NCBI RefSeq assembly: GCF_964026455.1
Contig: NZ_OZ032152.1
Location: forward strand, 1-64,000
Reading direction: 5' to 3'
Length of the DNA: 64,000 nucleotides
From: Rickettsia endosymbiont of Lasioglossum villosulum
GTDB lineage: Bacteria; Pseudomonadota; Alphaproteobacteria; Rickettsiales; Rickettsiaceae
Positions 1 through 9,547 of this stretch are shown here, piece after piece. A program made the translations under genes and the position numbers. The notes beneath the pieces were generated by a model. That model was given only the letters and a program-made list of their open reading frames with translations, was not told the origin of the DNA and did not search any database. The stretch's first letter is position 1. Every line of letters begins with the position of its first letter.

Positions 1-1022
1 TGACATTGATTTCCAATCCTATTAAAATATTAGATAATAAACCACCAATTTGGCTAATGCGACAAGCTGGTAGATATTTGCCTGAATATATGGCAGTAAG
101 AAAAGAGGTAAAAAATTTTTTAGAATTTTGTTATGATGTAGATAAAGCAACAAAAGTAACACTACAGCCAATAAAGCGTTTTGGTTTTGATGCAGCAATA
201 ATTTTCTCTGATATACTTGTACTGCCGCACGCTCTCGGTTGGGAAGTAGATTTTAAAGAAAACATAGGTCCAGTACTAAAGCAATTTAAATCAAAAGAAG
301 ATTTTAAATATTTACAAAGTAATTCAAGTGATAAATTAGAAAAAGTATATGAAATAGTAAAAAAAGTAAGGAAAGAATTACCTAAATCTACTTCTCTAAT
401 AGGTTTTGCTGGTAGTCCTTGGACAGTAATGACTTATATGTTAGAAGGAAAAGGTAAACAAGACTTTAGAGTTAGCAAAAAATTTATTTATGAAAATGAA
501 GAATTAGCAAAAGAATTACTTGAGTTTATTACAGAAAAAACAATTCATCATCTTATAAATCAAATAAAATCAGGTGCAAATATAGTAAAAATCTTTGATT
601 CATGGGCTGGTATTTTACCGGAAGAAGAATTTGATGATTTTGTGATAAGACCAACGAAGAAAATAATAAAGAATATAAAAGAAGCTTTTCCAAATATTCC
701 TATTATTACTTTTCCTAAAGGTGCAGGGCTTTTATATGAAAAATTTTTAGAAGAAGTACCAACAGATATTTTAGCTATTGATCCATTAATACCGCTTGAG
801 AAAATGAAATTGTGGAGTAATAAAGTAATAGTGCAGGGTAATTTAGATCCGGTAATATTGCTTACTAATAAAAAAATAATAAAAGAAAAAATCCATAAAA
901 TTTTATCAATAATGGAAAATAAGAATTTTATTTTTAATTTAGGACATGGTATTTTACCGGAAACACCGCCAGAAAATGTAGAATTTTTAGTAAAATGCAT
1001 TAGGGAATATGAATATAAATAA
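1..1022 (+). CDS. hemE: Uroporphyrinogen decarboxylase (5' end at window edge)
   Basis: HemE removes four carboxyl groups from uroporphyrinogen III to give coproporphyrinogen III in cytoplasmic haem synthesis. The family's N-terminal signature [11 protein letters not shown] is at about residues 18-28, followed by the conserved IIFSDIL and [12 protein letters not shown] segments. The first in-window start is a TTG at position 6, but the frame stays open upstream. Bases 1-2 (tg) would complete an ATG if the base just outside the window is A, giving a protein of about 340 aa, close to the family's usual length. That upstream start is inference. The stop overlaps the hemH start by 14 bases, so the two are probably translationally coupled. 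It is the first gene of a hemE-hemH-hemJ cluster. Confidence 0.96.
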   Translation, partial: TLISNPIKILDNKPPIWLMRQAGRYLPEYMAVRKEVKNFLEFCYDVDKATKVTLQPIKRFGFDAAIIFSDILVLPHALGWEVDFKENIGPVLKQFKSKEDFKYLQSNSSDKLEKVYEIVKKVRKELPKSTSLIGFAGSPWTVMTYMLEGKGKQDFRVSKKFIYENEELAKELLEFITEKTIHHLINQIKSGANIVKIFDSWAGILPEEEFDDFVIRPTKKIIKNIKEAFPNIPIITFPKGAGLLYEKFLEEVPTDILAIDPLIPLEKMKLWSNKVIVQGNLDPVILLTNKKIIKEKIHKILSIMENKNFIFNLGHGILPETPPENVEFLVKCIREYEYK

Positions 1023-2073
1023 AAAAAAAATAGCAATAGTGCTTTTTAATCTAGGTGGTCCAGATAGTCTTAAATCAGTGAAGCCATTCTTATTTAATTT
1101 GTTTTATGATAAAGCTATTATTAATCTACCTAACCCGTTACGTTATATTATTGCTAAATTAATATCTACAACGAGAGAAAGGAAATCTCAAAAAATATAT
1201 TCTCTAATAGGGGGTAAATCGCCTTTACTTGAAGAAACAGAGAAAAAAAAACTAGCATTGGCAGAAAATTTAAAACAAGCTACCAATGAAGATTTTAATA
1301 TCTTTATAAATATGCGTTATGCCTCACCAAAAATAGAAGAAACCATAAAGCAAATAAAAGAATATAATCCTACAGAGGTGATATTATTACCCCTATATCC
1401 ACAATTCTCAACAACAACTACAGGTTCATCGGTAAAGAATTTTTTAAGTAACTTTGATTTTAATATTCCGGTTAAAGTTGTTTGTTGTTATCCAGTAGAA
1501 GAAAATTTTGTAAAAGCTCATACTGCTTTAATAAAAGAAAAAATATTTGATAAAAATTTTCGAATATTATTTTCAGCTCATGGTTTGCCTCAAAAAATAA
1601 TAGATGCAGGAGATCCATATAGTTTTCAAGTAGAAGAAACAGTAAAAGCAGTAGTTAAAGAGTTAAATATAAAAGATCTAGATTATAAAGTAACTTATCA
1701 AAGTAGAGTAGGACCTGTAGAATGGTTAAAGCCAAATACAGAAGATGAAATAGAAATAGCAGGGAAGCAAAATAAAAATATAATAATTGTGCCTATAGCT
1801 TTCGTTTCTGAACACGTAGAAACACTAGTTGAGCTCGATATTGAATATAAGTTAATTGCAGATAAGTATAAAATAAAATATAATAGAATCGCGACGCTTA
1901 GCACAAATAAAATTTTTATTAAAAGTTTGACAAGTACTTTATTAAAATTTATTAATAAAAAAGAGGGTGATTTTTTAGTAGCTAGTAGTAATAGTGAAAG
2001 AATATGTCCTGATAAATTTAGTAAATGTTTGTGCTTTACCTCATTCCCGCCTATGCGGGAATCCAGTAAATAA
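1009..2073 (+). CDS. hemH: Ferrochelatase
   Basis: HemH inserts Fe2+ into protoporphyrin IX, the last step of haem synthesis, at the inner face of the membrane. The SAHGLP motif with the catalytic His is near residue 190, and the conserved FVSEHVETL segment with the metal-site Glu lies near residue 270. The gene starts inside the end of hemE and has nine A's just after its start. The last codons (FPPMRESSK) and the stop are made by a palindromic repeat whose arms read cattcccgcc and gcgggaatcc. The C-terminus is therefore partly repeat-derived. The catalytic core is intact. Confidence 0.96.
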   Translation: MNINKKKIAIVLFNLGGPDSLKSVKPFLFNLFYDKAIINLPNPLRYIIAKLISTTRERKSQKIYSLIGGKSPLLEETEKKKLALAENLKQATNEDFNIFINMRYASPKIEETIKQIKEYNPTEVILLPLYPQFSTTTTGSSVKNFLSNFDFNIPVKVVCCYPVEENFVKAHTALIKEKIFDKNFRILFSAHGLPQKIIDAGDPYSFQVEETVKAVVKELNIKDLDYKVTYQSRVGPVEWLKPNTEDEIEIAGKQNKNIIIVPIAFVSEHVETLVELDIEYKLIADKYKIKYNRIATLSTNKIFIKSLTSTLLKFINKKEGDFLVASSNSERICPDKFSKCLCFTSFPPMRESSK

Positions 2074-2098
2074 AAAATTATAAAAACAAGGATAGAAA

Positions 2099-2536
2099 AT
2101 GGCAAATTACTACCTATGGTTTAAATCAATTCATTTAATTTCTGCGATATGCTGGATGGCAGGATTGTTATATTTACCACGGATATATGTTTATCATACT
2201 AAGGTCAAAGTAGGTAGTGAAACAGATAAAACTTTCCAAATAATGGAATTAAAGCTCCTTAGATTCATCATGAATCCCGCAATGATTAGCACCTTTATAT
2301 TTGGTTTAATAAATGCTTATATTTATGGATTTGCTGCCCTTGATGCTTGGTTTCATGTTAAGATGTTTGCAGTATTAATTTTAGTAATATTTCATGGCTT
2401 ACTTGCAAGATGGCGAAAAGATTTTGCCATTGGCAAGAATGTTCATTCAGAAAAATTTTACCGCATAGTAAATGAAATTCCTGCCATTTGCATGATTGTT
2501 GCGGTTATTATGGTTATAGTAAAACCTTTTGACTGA
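2099..2536 (+). CDS. hemJ: Protoporphyrinogen IX oxidase, HemJ type
   Basis: HemJ (UPF0093) is a small membrane haem protein that oxidises protoporphyrinogen IX to protoporphyrin IX. It replaces HemY/HemG in many alphaproteobacteria. At 145 aa it has the family's usual length. The N-terminal helix carries the conserved His in SIHLISAICWMAG, several hydrophobic helices follow, and the conserved WFHVKMFAVL segment is in the middle. It lies 25 bases after hemH and makes the substrate HemH uses, which supports both calls. Confidence 0.93.
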   Translation: MANYYLWFKSIHLISAICWMAGLLYLPRIYVYHTKVKVGSETDKTFQIMELKLLRFIMNPAMISTFIFGLINAYIYGFAALDAWFHVKMFAVLILVIFHGLLARWRKDFAIGKNVHSEKFYRIVNEIPAICMIVAVIMVIVKPFD

Positions 2537-2582
2537 TATAGTAATAGTAAACTGATTTGAACGCATGTAGCACGTTGTTTTC

Positions 2583-3041
2583 TTAGTCTCTTATCTTTTT
2601 AAAAAATTCTTTCATTAATAAGGCAGAATCTTCAGCAAAAATTCCACTATATATCTCCGGTCGGTGAAAGCAGGCTTTGCTGTTAAAATATCTCAAATTG
2701 CTCTCAACTGCTCCGTGTTTTGAATCAGAAGCACCATAAAATAAACGTTTCAATCTGCTATGAGCGATAGCTGTAGCACACATAGCACAAGGCTCTAAAG
2801 TAACGTATATATCGTAATTGCTTAAATTTTTAGAAGATATAATTTTATATGCTTCATTAATTGCAATAATTTCAGCATGATAAAGAGCATTATTTTTTTC
2901 TTCTGTGTTGTTATAACTTTTAGCTATAATTTTCTGATTTTCTCTATCAACAATAACTGCTCCAACCGGCACTTCGTTTTTACTAAAAGCAAGTTCTGCT
3001 TGTTTTAAAGCTTCTCGCATAAAAAAATTATCAAAATTCAT
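2583..3041 (-). CDS. tadA: tRNA-specific adenosine deaminase
   Basis: TadA converts the wobble adenosine of tRNA-Arg(ACG) to inosine. The zinc cytidine-deaminase fold is shown by HAEIIAI (His ligand and catalytic Glu, about residues 55-61) and PCAMC (two Cys ligands, about residues 84-88). The length of 152 aa is normal. It overlaps the upstream cation efflux gene by four bases, so the two form a minus-strand pair convergent with the haem cluster. Confidence 0.94.
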   Translation of the reverse strand: MNFDNFFMREALKQAELAFSKNEVPVGAVIVDRENQKIIAKSYNNTEEKNNALYHAEIIAINEAYKIISSKNLSNYDIYVTLEPCAMCATAIAHSRLKRLFYGASDSKHGAVESNLRYFNSKACFHRPEIYSGIFAEDSALLMKEFFKKIRD

Positions 3042-3943
3042 CTGACAATATATTCACGATAATTGACATGCTCTTCCACCCCATAAGGGTCTTGATGGAT
3101 TATTATTTCAGAGTCAGGGAATTCTTGTAATATATCAAAAGCAATTTCATCGCTAATTTCATGAGCATTATAAAGCGACATATTGCCATCCATTTCCAAG
3201 TGGCATTGTATAAAAGCTTTTTGGGCGGCATATCTAGTTTTCATTTCATGCACACCTTTCACGCCACGATGCTTATTAATTATTGCAATAATTTTTTGTC
3301 TGTCTTGTTCTGGTAATTCATGATCAACTAAATTTTTAAAAGCTTTTTTAAATAAGGAATAAGAAGTATGAAATATATATAATGCAATAACCACTCCAAA
3401 TAAAGGATCAACAAACCAAAAACGATCACTTAAATTTAAAGAGATAATTACTATAACATTAGTAAGTAAATCGGTAAAATAATGTAGCTTATCAGCTTTA
3501 ATTATATCTGATTTAGTTTTTTTTATTACATAGGTTTGATAAAGCACTAAGATAATTGTTAAAAATATACATATGTACATTATCATCGTACCATCGCTAA
3601 TATTTTCTGGTTTAGTTTTTTCAAACAAGGATTTGATAGAGGAAAAACCGACAAAAAAAGCTGATGCAAAGAAAAATATTGATTGAGAGAAAAGTGTTAA
3701 ATCTTGCATTTTTTCATGCCCAAATCTGTGATGATAATCTGGTGGTTGCAATGCAAATCTTAAAGCTATTAAATTTATAAAAGAAGAAGTTATATCAAGC
3801 ATTGAGTCAATCAAAGAAGCAAGTATTGATTGCGAATCAGTCACAAACCAAGCATATATTTTTACGCTTAGAATAATTAATGCCGTAGTAACTGATAAGT
3901 AAGATGCCGATTTTATTAATAAATTACGACTATTAATATCCAT
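3038..3943 (-). CDS. Cation diffusion facilitator (FieF-like)
   Basis: This is an inner-membrane metal/proton antiporter of the CDF family, exporting Fe2+, Zn2+ or related ions. Several hydrophobic segments fill the first 190 residues. The family motifs [12 protein letters not shown] (helix 2 Asp pair) and [11 protein letters not shown] follow. The C-terminal cytoplasmic domain has His- and Asp-rich segments suited to metal sensing. A TTG five codons upstream is possible, but the ATG at 3943 has a GGAAA ribosome site at good spacing and fits homologues better. The exact metal cannot be read from the sequence. Confidence 0.92.
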   Translation of the reverse strand: MDINSRNLLIKSASYLSVTTALIILSVKIYAWFVTDSQSILASLIDSMLDITSSFINLIALRFALQPPDYHHRFGHEKMQDLTLFSQSIFFFASAFFVGFSSIKSLFEKTKPENISDGTMIMYICIFLTIILVLYQTYVIKKTKSDIIKADKLHYFTDLLTNVIVIISLNLSDRFWFVDPLFGVVIALYIFHTSYSLFKKAFKNLVDHELPEQDRQKIIAIINKHRGVKGVHEMKTRYAAQKAFIQCHLEMDGNMSLYNAHEISDEIAFDILQEFPDSEIIIHQDPYGVEEHVNYREYIVR

Positions 3944-4064
3944 AAATAATATTTCCAATTCCTTTTAGTAGTTTAACAAAGAAAATATAAAATTCAATTA
4001 GAATTAGGTTTATACTTTACAAAATTCCAAAAACCGTATATAGTACTTTAAAATGAGAAATCAT

Positions 4065-4544
4065 ATGAAAATAATATCTAAAATTATTGTTATATTACTT
4101 GCAGCTTCAATGTTGCAAGCATGCCAAGGTCCGGGCGGCATGAATAAGCAAGGTAGTGGTACGCTAATCGGTGGAACAGCCGGTGCATTACTAGGTTCTC
4201 AATTTGGCGGTGGTACAGGACGACTTGCTGCAGTAGGAGCAGGTGCATTACTTGGTGCAATCCTTGGTAACCAAATTGGTGCAGGTATGGATGAACAAGA
4301 TAGAAAACTTGCAGAGCTTACCTCCCAAAGAGCTTTAGAAGCTGCACCAAGTGGTAGCAGTGTACAATGGCGTAATCCTGATAATGGTAATTATGGTACT
4401 GTAACACCAAGCAAAGCTTATAAAAACAATACCGGTCAATATTGCCGTGAATATACCCAAACAGTTGTAGTAGGCGGAAAACAACAAAAAGCTTATGGCA
4501 CTGCCTGCCGTCAACCTGATGGACAATGGCAAGTTGTTAATTGA
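4065..4544 (+). CDS. omp: 17 kDa surface antigen lipoprotein
   Basis: This is the genus-common 17 kDa outer-membrane lipoprotein of Rickettsia. The signal peptide ends in the lipobox LQAC, placing the lipidated Cys near residue 20. A Gly/Ala-rich membrane-associated stretch ([22 protein letters not shown]) and the family's C-terminus ending [11 protein letters not shown] follow. An ATG four codons upstream (4053) exists, but starting at 4065 gives 159 aa, the usual family length. The Gly-rich part differs noticeably from the spotted-fever version I remember, which argues for a distant species. A -10-like TATACT lies at 4011-4016. Confidence 0.95.
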   Translation: MKIISKIIVILLAASMLQACQGPGGMNKQGSGTLIGGTAGALLGSQFGGGTGRLAAVGAGALLGAILGNQIGAGMDEQDRKLAELTSQRALEAAPSGSSVQWRNPDNGNYGTVTPSKAYKNNTGQYCREYTQTVVVGGKQQKAYGTACRQPDGQWQVVN

Positions 4545-4554
4545 TTATTGAAGC

Positions 4555-4642
4555 GTCATTGCGAGCGACTGCAAGGAGCGTGGCAATCTCAGGAGACTTT
4601 ACGAGATTGCCGCGTCGAGGCTTTGCCTCTCCTCGCAATGAC
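4555..4642. repeat. Palindromic repeat, 'gtcattgcgag' family
   Basis: The arms begin gtcattgcgag and end ctcgcaatgac as near-perfect inverted repeats. It carries the internal blocks gtggcaatctcag and gagattgccgcgtcg found in sister copies throughout the window. It fills the gap between the 17 kDa gene and the PEBP gene. Confidence 0.9.
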
Positions 4643-4665
4643 GTTATAAACAAAAAGAGGTTTCA

Positions 4666-5130
4666 ATGACTTTTGAAATAACAAGTACGGCGTTTAAGCA
4701 TAACGAGCGTATTCCTGATAAATTTACTTGTAAAGGTCAGAATATTTCTCCGCATTTAGAGTGGAGCGGCTTCCCTTCAAATACTAAATCTTTTGTTTTA
4801 ATTATGGATGACCCAGATGCTCCGGTAGAATTAGCACCGCCGTACGGCATATGGGATCATTGGATAATCTACAATATTCCGGCTTCTATAACGCAGCTCC
4901 AAGAAGGAGAAGTAAATGACGATATTAAAGTTTTAAATAATGGTTGGAAAGAAAAGAAATATGGTGGTCCATGCACACCAGCAGGTAAGCCTCATCGGTA
5001 TTTTTTCAAGCTATATGCTTTAAATGATTATCTTGAACTTGAAGAAAATGCTAGCAAGCAGGATTTAGTACTAGCTTTGCAAAAGCATTTATTAGGTCAG
5101 GCGGAGCTGATAGGTATTTACTCGACGTAA
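4666..5130 (+). CDS. YbhB/YbcL family PEBP-like protein
   Basis: This belongs to the bacterial branch of the phosphatidylethanolamine-binding protein (Raf kinase inhibitor-like) family, whose cellular role is poorly defined. The family landmarks are DDPDAP near residue 49, WDHWIIYNIP near residue 64, and GPCTPAGKPHRYFFKLYALN near residues 105-124, which carries the pocket His-Arg pair. The length of 154 aa is typical. It has a good aagagg ribosome site and sits alone between two repeat clusters. Confidence 0.93.
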   Translation: MTFEITSTAFKHNERIPDKFTCKGQNISPHLEWSGFPSNTKSFVLIMDDPDAPVELAPPYGIWDHWIIYNIPASITQLQEGEVNDDIKVLNNGWKEKKYGGPCTPAGKPHRYFFKLYALNDYLELEENASKQDLVLALQKHLLGQAELIGIYST

Positions 5131-5142
5131 ATAATTCTCTAT

Positions 5143-5296
5143 GTCATTCCCGCGAAGGCGGGAATCCAGAAAAAAGTCTGTCATACCGCGGCTTGACCGC
5201 GGTATCTCAGGACATATTCTATGGCACAAGATCCCGTGATCAAGTCACGGGATGACAATGATAATTGACTAGATTCCCGCCGTTGCTGGGAATGAC
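5143..5296. repeat. Nested palindromic repeats between PEBP gene and znuC
   Basis: An outer pair of arms (gtcattcccgcg at 5143 and cgttgctgggaatgac ending at 5296) encloses a second palindrome at 5180-5256. The inner one begins gtcataccgcggcttgacc and ends caagtcacgggatgac. The arrangement looks like one element inserted into another. Confidence 0.8.
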
Positions 5297-5331
5297 ATCG
5301 AAGCCACGGGATAACAGAAGTAAACTAGTCC

Positions 5332-6030
5332 ATGCAGTCCATAATAGAATTTCATAACGTATCTAAAAAATTCGGTAATAAGTTACCGATAAATAACGTT
5401 AGTTTCACTGTTAAAAAAAATAATATTACCACTTTAATAGGACCAAACGGGGCAGGTAAAACTACTATAGTTAGGCTAATGCTTGGGCTTGAAAAACCAA
5501 CAAGTGGCGAGATTATAATTGATCCTAGATTAAAGATCGGTTATGTGCCGCAAAAATTTAACTTAAGTTCTGATTTGCCAATTACAGTAAAGAAGTTCTT
5601 AGATTTACTAGCACCAAATAATCTTGCTAATGATATTAAAGAAATTCACACATTCATCGATTTGGAGCATTTAAAAGATCAAGAAATTTCTACGCTTTCA
5701 GGCGGACAGTTTCAAAAGATAGTTCTCGCATCTTCTTTGCTTAGCAAACCAGATCTAATTATTTTAGATGAGCCACTACAATCTTTAGATGTCACAAGCC
5801 AGCAAGAATTTTATCAGCTTATTAGTTTAATCCGTAAGAAGCTAGATATTACTGTTTTCATGATTTCACATGATTTATTTACAGTAATTAAAAATTCTGA
5901 CCAAGTAATATGCTTGAATGGTCATATATGTTGCACCGGAACTCCAAATGCTATAGCTCCAAACTCTGATTTCTCAAATGCCCTTTCATCTCTAGGCTTT
6001 TATACTCACCACCACGATCATAAGCATTAG
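5332..6030 (+). CDS. znuC: Zinc ABC transporter ATP-binding protein
   Basis: This is the ATPase subunit that drives zinc uptake. The ABC motifs are in order: Walker A GPNGAGKT near residue 37, signature LSGGQFQKI near 123, Walker B LIILDEP near 144, and the switch His in MISHD near 183. The C-terminus is a His/Asp cluster (HHHDHKH) that could bind zinc and is common in ZnuC. No membrane subunit or periplasmic zinc-binding protein is adjacent, so the transporter genes are scattered. The short gap upstream is filled by repeats. Confidence 0.92.
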   Translation: MQSIIEFHNVSKKFGNKLPINNVSFTVKKNNITTLIGPNGAGKTTIVRLMLGLEKPTSGEIIIDPRLKIGYVPQKFNLSSDLPITVKKFLDLLAPNNLANDIKEIHTFIDLEHLKDQEISTLSGGQFQKIVLASSLLSKPDLIILDEPLQSLDVTSQQEFYQLISLIRKKLDITVFMISHDLFTVIKNSDQVICLNGHICCTGTPNAIAPNSDFSNALSSLGFYTHHHDHKH

Positions 6031-6057
6031 TCTATCATATGCTGGATAGTATATTTT

Positions 6058-6189
6058 TTATGTTAACTTAATAGGGATGCATTTTTCTATAGGAGTGTTT
6101 AATCCCTCAATGATCGAATCGCTTAATTCTTTGTTAGAAGCTACAAATATTGTTTCTTGTATATCTTCATCAGTAATTAAATATGTCAT
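6058..6189 (-). CDS. Small hypothetical protein (43 aa) coupled to holC
   Basis: This short ORF starts MTYLITDEDIQETIFVASN. Its ATG overlaps the holC stop as ATGA, the classic arrangement for translational coupling. It ends in TAA at 6058. I recognise no family. The overlap and sensible codons favour a real gene, but it could be a remnant of a longer one. Confidence 0.4.
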   Translation of the reverse strand: MTYLITDEDIQETIFVASNKELSDSIIEGLNTPIEKCIPIKLT

Positions 6190-6647
6190 ATTTTATTCCA
6201 CGAACCACGTTGATCTTGAGTAAAACAGTCTATAGTGTTTTCCTGTTTAGTAATTTGGCTTATTTTTAAATTCAGCTTTTTTAAATCTTCCGGTAAATCA
6301 GTTATTATAATTATTCTTTTAAAATCGCTGACATACTCTTTAGCTTGTAAAATTTTCTCTATGTTAGTCGGTGAGATAATAATAAGCACACTAGCGTTAT
6401 TGGGATTTTGTAGTGTATCAGTAATGTAAATAGGCTGTTTTTCAGGTTGCGGGTCAACTTTACTGCCGTGAGGGATAAATTGTTTGCGGGAATAAGTCCA
6501 AAGATTTTTATTTAGCATTTCTTGCTGCTCTGTATCAACAGTAAGTACAACGCTCTTAAGATCAGAATAATAACACTTCTCTATCAAAAGAAAAATTGCT
6601 TTCAGCAGTAATTCATCACTTGTTTGATAAATACTAAATTGCTGCAT
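6186..6647 (-). CDS. holC: DNA polymerase III chi subunit
   Basis: HolC is the small clamp-loader subunit that links DNA polymerase III holoenzyme to single-stranded-binding protein. At 153 aa it fits the family, including the C-terminal RGSWNKI end. The middle carries FIPHGSKVD and PIYIT, matching the conserved chi segment around the substrate-facing loop (typically W..FLPH). The N-terminal Rossmann-like pattern FSIYQTSDELLLKAIFLLIEKC is also typical. It overlaps the small downstream ORF by four bases. Confidence 0.88.
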   Translation of the reverse strand: MQQFSIYQTSDELLLKAIFLLIEKCYYSDLKSVVLTVDTEQQEMLNKNLWTYSRKQFIPHGSKVDPQPEKQPIYITDTLQNPNNASVLIIISPTNIEKILQAKEYVSDFKRIIIITDLPEDLKKLNLKISQITKQENTIDCFTQDQRGSWNKI

Positions 6648-6685
6648 AAAAACCTTAATACTATTCTTATGAGAAAAAATTTAAG

Positions 6686-6770
6686 TGGTACGGATGAAGG
6701 GACTTGAACCCCCACGCCTTGCGGCACAAGAACCTAAATCTTGCATGTCTACCAGTTCCATCACATCCGC
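6686..6770 (-). tRNA. tRNA-Leu (anticodon UAG)
   Basis: The minus strand folds as a class II tRNA. The acceptor arm is gcggatg with catccgt, closed by a G-U first pair, and CCA is encoded. The anticodon stem caaga/tcttg closes the loop tttaggt, giving anticodon UAG. A variable arm (gtgccgcaaggcgt) and a T-loop with ttcaagt are present. The length is 85 nt including CCA. Confidence 0.95.
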
Positions 6771-6778
6771 ATATACTT

Positions 6779-6800
6779 GTTTTATTTGAAAAATTGGCTG
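6779..6800. repeat. Fragment of the 'tttatttgaaaaattggc' repeat
   Basis: This 22-base match to the start of the longer repeat at 22453, 42034 and 63952 lies just upstream of tRNA-Leu. Only the edge of the element remains. Confidence 0.55.
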
Positions 6801-6823
6801 TATCGTTCAATTTTACTTTAATG

Positions 6824-7993
6824 TCATTCCCGCATAGGCGGGGATCCAGTAACATTTAATGTTTCCATTAAAAAATTATAATACACATCGTATAATTTTT
6901 GTAAATCGCTAATTTTGGTATATTCGTTTATTTTATGTGCAGCGTCTGATAATAAACCGAATTCTACTAAGGGGCAATAATTTTTAACAAATCTTGCATC
7001 GGATGTACCGCCGCTTGTAGAAAAATTTGGTTTTATATTAAGAGTTTTTTCTACTATTGTAGCAAATTCTTTTATCTTATCATTAGGATTTTGAATAAAA
7101 CTATCGGCAGAGCTATTATATTCTAGCGTATAATCTAATTTATACTTTTGGCAGTGTTGTTTAATAATTTCTTCTACCTGTTTTGCTAGAGTTTCTGCAC
7201 TATGCAAGTTATTAAAACGTATATTAAAATGTGCAATTGCTGTTTCGGGAATCACATTTGTAGTATTATTACCAACGTCAATATTTGTTACTTCGAGGTT
7301 TGAACTTTGAAAAAATTCAGTACCTTTATCAAGCTTAATATTTGTTAGCTCGTTTAATACTTTTATTAAGCAAGGTAATGGATTATTTGCTTTTTGCGGA
7401 TAAGCTACATGCCCACCTAAGCCTTTTACAGCCAACTTAAAATTAATACTTCCTCTTCTGCCAATTTTAATCGTATCCCCTATCTCTTTTTCACAAGTAG
7501 GTTCGCCGACAATAGCAAAATCAATTTCGTGTCCTTGATTATATATATATTGTAGCATCTCCTTAGTGCCGTGCTTTGCTTTCCCTTCCTCATCGCTAGT
7601 AAGTAAAAAGCTAATCGAACCTACAAAATAGGTATTATTTTTTATGAAGTCTAAGCTAGCTGCTAGAAAACATGCAATTGACCCTTTCATATCAACTGCC
7701 CCTCTGCCGTATATTTTTCCGTCCTGCTTATGAGCTTTGAAAGGATTAGAATTATACCAAAGGTTAGGATCACCAGCAGGAACTACATCAACATGCCCAA
7801 CAAAGCAAATATTAGGTTTACTATTGCCATAAACAGCATAAAGATTAGTAACTTGCTCGGTCTCACCAAAAATTTTCACCTCGGTCTTAAAGCCATGTTC
7901 TTTAAGCAAATTGTCAATATATTCAATAGCTCCGTTACTTTGGGGAGTTAGAGATTCAAAACTAATTAAGTTTTTTAGGTAGGTAGTGTGCAT
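6824..7993 (-). CDS. dapE: Succinyl-diaminopimelate desuccinylase
   Basis: DapE hydrolyses N-succinyl-LL-diaminopimelate in the lysine/peptidoglycan precursor pathway. The dizinc M20 peptidase motifs are present: CFVGHVDVVPAGD near residues 62-74 (His/Asp), GRGAVDMKGS near 95-104 (bridging Asp), and TSDEEGKAKHGT near 130 (catalytic Glu pair). GGTSDARF near residue 320 is the C-terminal motif. The last codons (GSPPMRE) and the stop fall inside a palindromic repeat (cattcccgcataggcggggatcc), as in hemH. It works in the same pathway as lysC at 18514. Confidence 0.95.
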   Translation of the reverse strand: MHTTYLKNLISFESLTPQSNGAIEYIDNLLKEHGFKTEVKIFGETEQVTNLYAVYGNSKPNICFVGHVDVVPAGDPNLWYNSNPFKAHKQDGKIYGRGAVDMKGSIACFLAASLDFIKNNTYFVGSISFLLTSDEEGKAKHGTKEMLQYIYNQGHEIDFAIVGEPTCEKEIGDTIKIGRRGSINFKLAVKGLGGHVAYPQKANNPLPCLIKVLNELTNIKLDKGTEFFQSSNLEVTNIDVGNNTTNVIPETAIAHFNIRFNNLHSAETLAKQVEEIIKQHCQKYKLDYTLEYNSSADSFIQNPNDKIKEFATIVEKTLNIKPNFSTSGGTSDARFVKNYCPLVEFGLLSDAAHKINEYTKISDLQKLYDVYYNFLMETLNVTGSPPMRE

Positions 7994-8033
7994 TAGAGTT
8001 ATTTTTGACTATCTAGTTGTTGCTAAAATCTTT

Positions 8034-9374
8034 TTACCAAGTAGTGTGATTTTTTCTATAACAATCTTTTTGGTTAGTAGGAATAATATTTTTAGTATCT
8101 CTATATGCAGAGCCAACTAAATTATAATTATTATTCTTTACTTCTTTTAAGTCTATCCTCTCAAAACTAAATTCAAACATATCAATTTTTGAATTTTCAA
8201 CGACTTTTTTGAAATTGGAAGAATTATTTTTTCTTTTTTTTGTTGTTTGAGGTGGTACTAGTATTTTTTTTTCATAAAACCAATAGTATCTTTGGTAATT
8301 AGGTTTATGTGCGTCAGTGAAATAAAGTATGGAAGGTTTTACTCTTGTATAAGGTAAAAAATATGGTAGTAGAATAACGGCTTGTAATCTTGCTTTTGAC
8401 AATATATTATTTTCTTTGATATATTTAAAAGCTTCTGTTAAAAACCCTCCACTGCCACAAAAAGGATCATATACTGTTTCACCAAATTTAGGGTCTACAT
8501 AATTGATCGTAAGCTTTATTATATTTTTAGGAGTGAAATATTCACCCAAATAATCACAGGTTGATCTAGTTTTTTCTAAAAAATACTCAAACGCATTATC
8601 TTTTATATTTGTTGAAGATAAAATAAGAGGATCAATTATGTTGATAATATGGCGTAGAGTACTAGAATTACTTAGAGAAATAGGGGTAAAAACATCGCCA
8701 CCATATTTATTCTTAATTTGTTCTATAACATGTCCGTTAATGTAACCGATAATATCGTCATCTGATTGAGCCTTGATGCTATTCCACCAAGATTTTTCAT
8801 TATTCTCACTTAGTAATTTCAAGAATAATATATTTGCAAATTCGCTAAATCTTTCTATCCCTGCTCGAAGCCCCTCGCTTCTTAAAAGGTTATTTAAGTT
8901 TTTAAATACGGATATTAACTCCTCACGTGAGACTTTGACCTCTTTAGGTATAGTCCAAGCTTCGTGGCTATTTACGTCTATAAAAGCTAATAATTCTTTT
9001 TCACGCAGTAATTCTTTTACTTCATCGCCGTTTAATATAAGCTCTTTATTGTTAGCGACAAAACGAGCTTCACAATAAGCTCCGTTCATTGCGAATACTA
9101 CAGGGATATCAAGCAATTTTGCATATTCTGCTGCTTGCTCTAAAGCTTGAGTTAAACCCTTACCTGCTTTCTTTGCTTCTATTATTGCGATAGGTCTATC
9201 AGTGTTACTTTCATATAAAATATAATCTGGTCGCTTTCCTTTTAACTTAGTTTGTTCTGTTTTTAATTTAGGCTTTTGAAAATAAACATTTTTTTTAACA
9301 TCATTATCTATATGCCAACCTTTATTTACTAGGTTGTTACTGATAATCCACTCAGTTTGTTGTTCTGCTAGCAT
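8034..9374 (-). pseudogene. Decayed type I restriction HsdR-N/HsdM fusion
   Basis: The first 125 residues look like the N-terminal nuclease domain of type I R subunits: GKRPDYILY and PIAIIEAKKAGKG form a PD-(D/E)XK core. An HsdM helical region and an N6-adenine methylase follow, with SAM motif I DPFCGSGGFLTEAF near residue 305. Soon after motif I the protein jumps to LQAVILLPYFLPYTRVKPSILYF, which in intact HsdM lies more than 100 residues later. The intervening part with the catalytic NPPY/F motif is gone. No hsdS or full hsdR is nearby. The frame is open, but the product cannot be a normal methyltransferase. The deletion is inferred from family architecture. Confidence 0.75.
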
Positions 9375-9547
9375 AAAATTTAATACTAAAATATCTTAAT
9401 TAATAATTATATATTCCTATATATATTCGTACAAGACTATAATGTTACTTAAGCATAAAAACAACTTTTATCCTATTTATAAGAATAAATTACTATTAAA
9501 AAGTTTCAATAATTTATATTAATAATCTCGATATAATATTAAATAGC

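Noticed and set aside
560..1036. Minus-strand ORF of 158 codons inside hemE
   Set aside because: It is antisense to the conserved enzyme with low-complexity Phe/Ile/Ser composition.
4555..4642. CRISPR-like repeats across the window
   Set aside because: The repeats are dispersed singly, are palindromic and have no regular spacers, and no cas gene is present.
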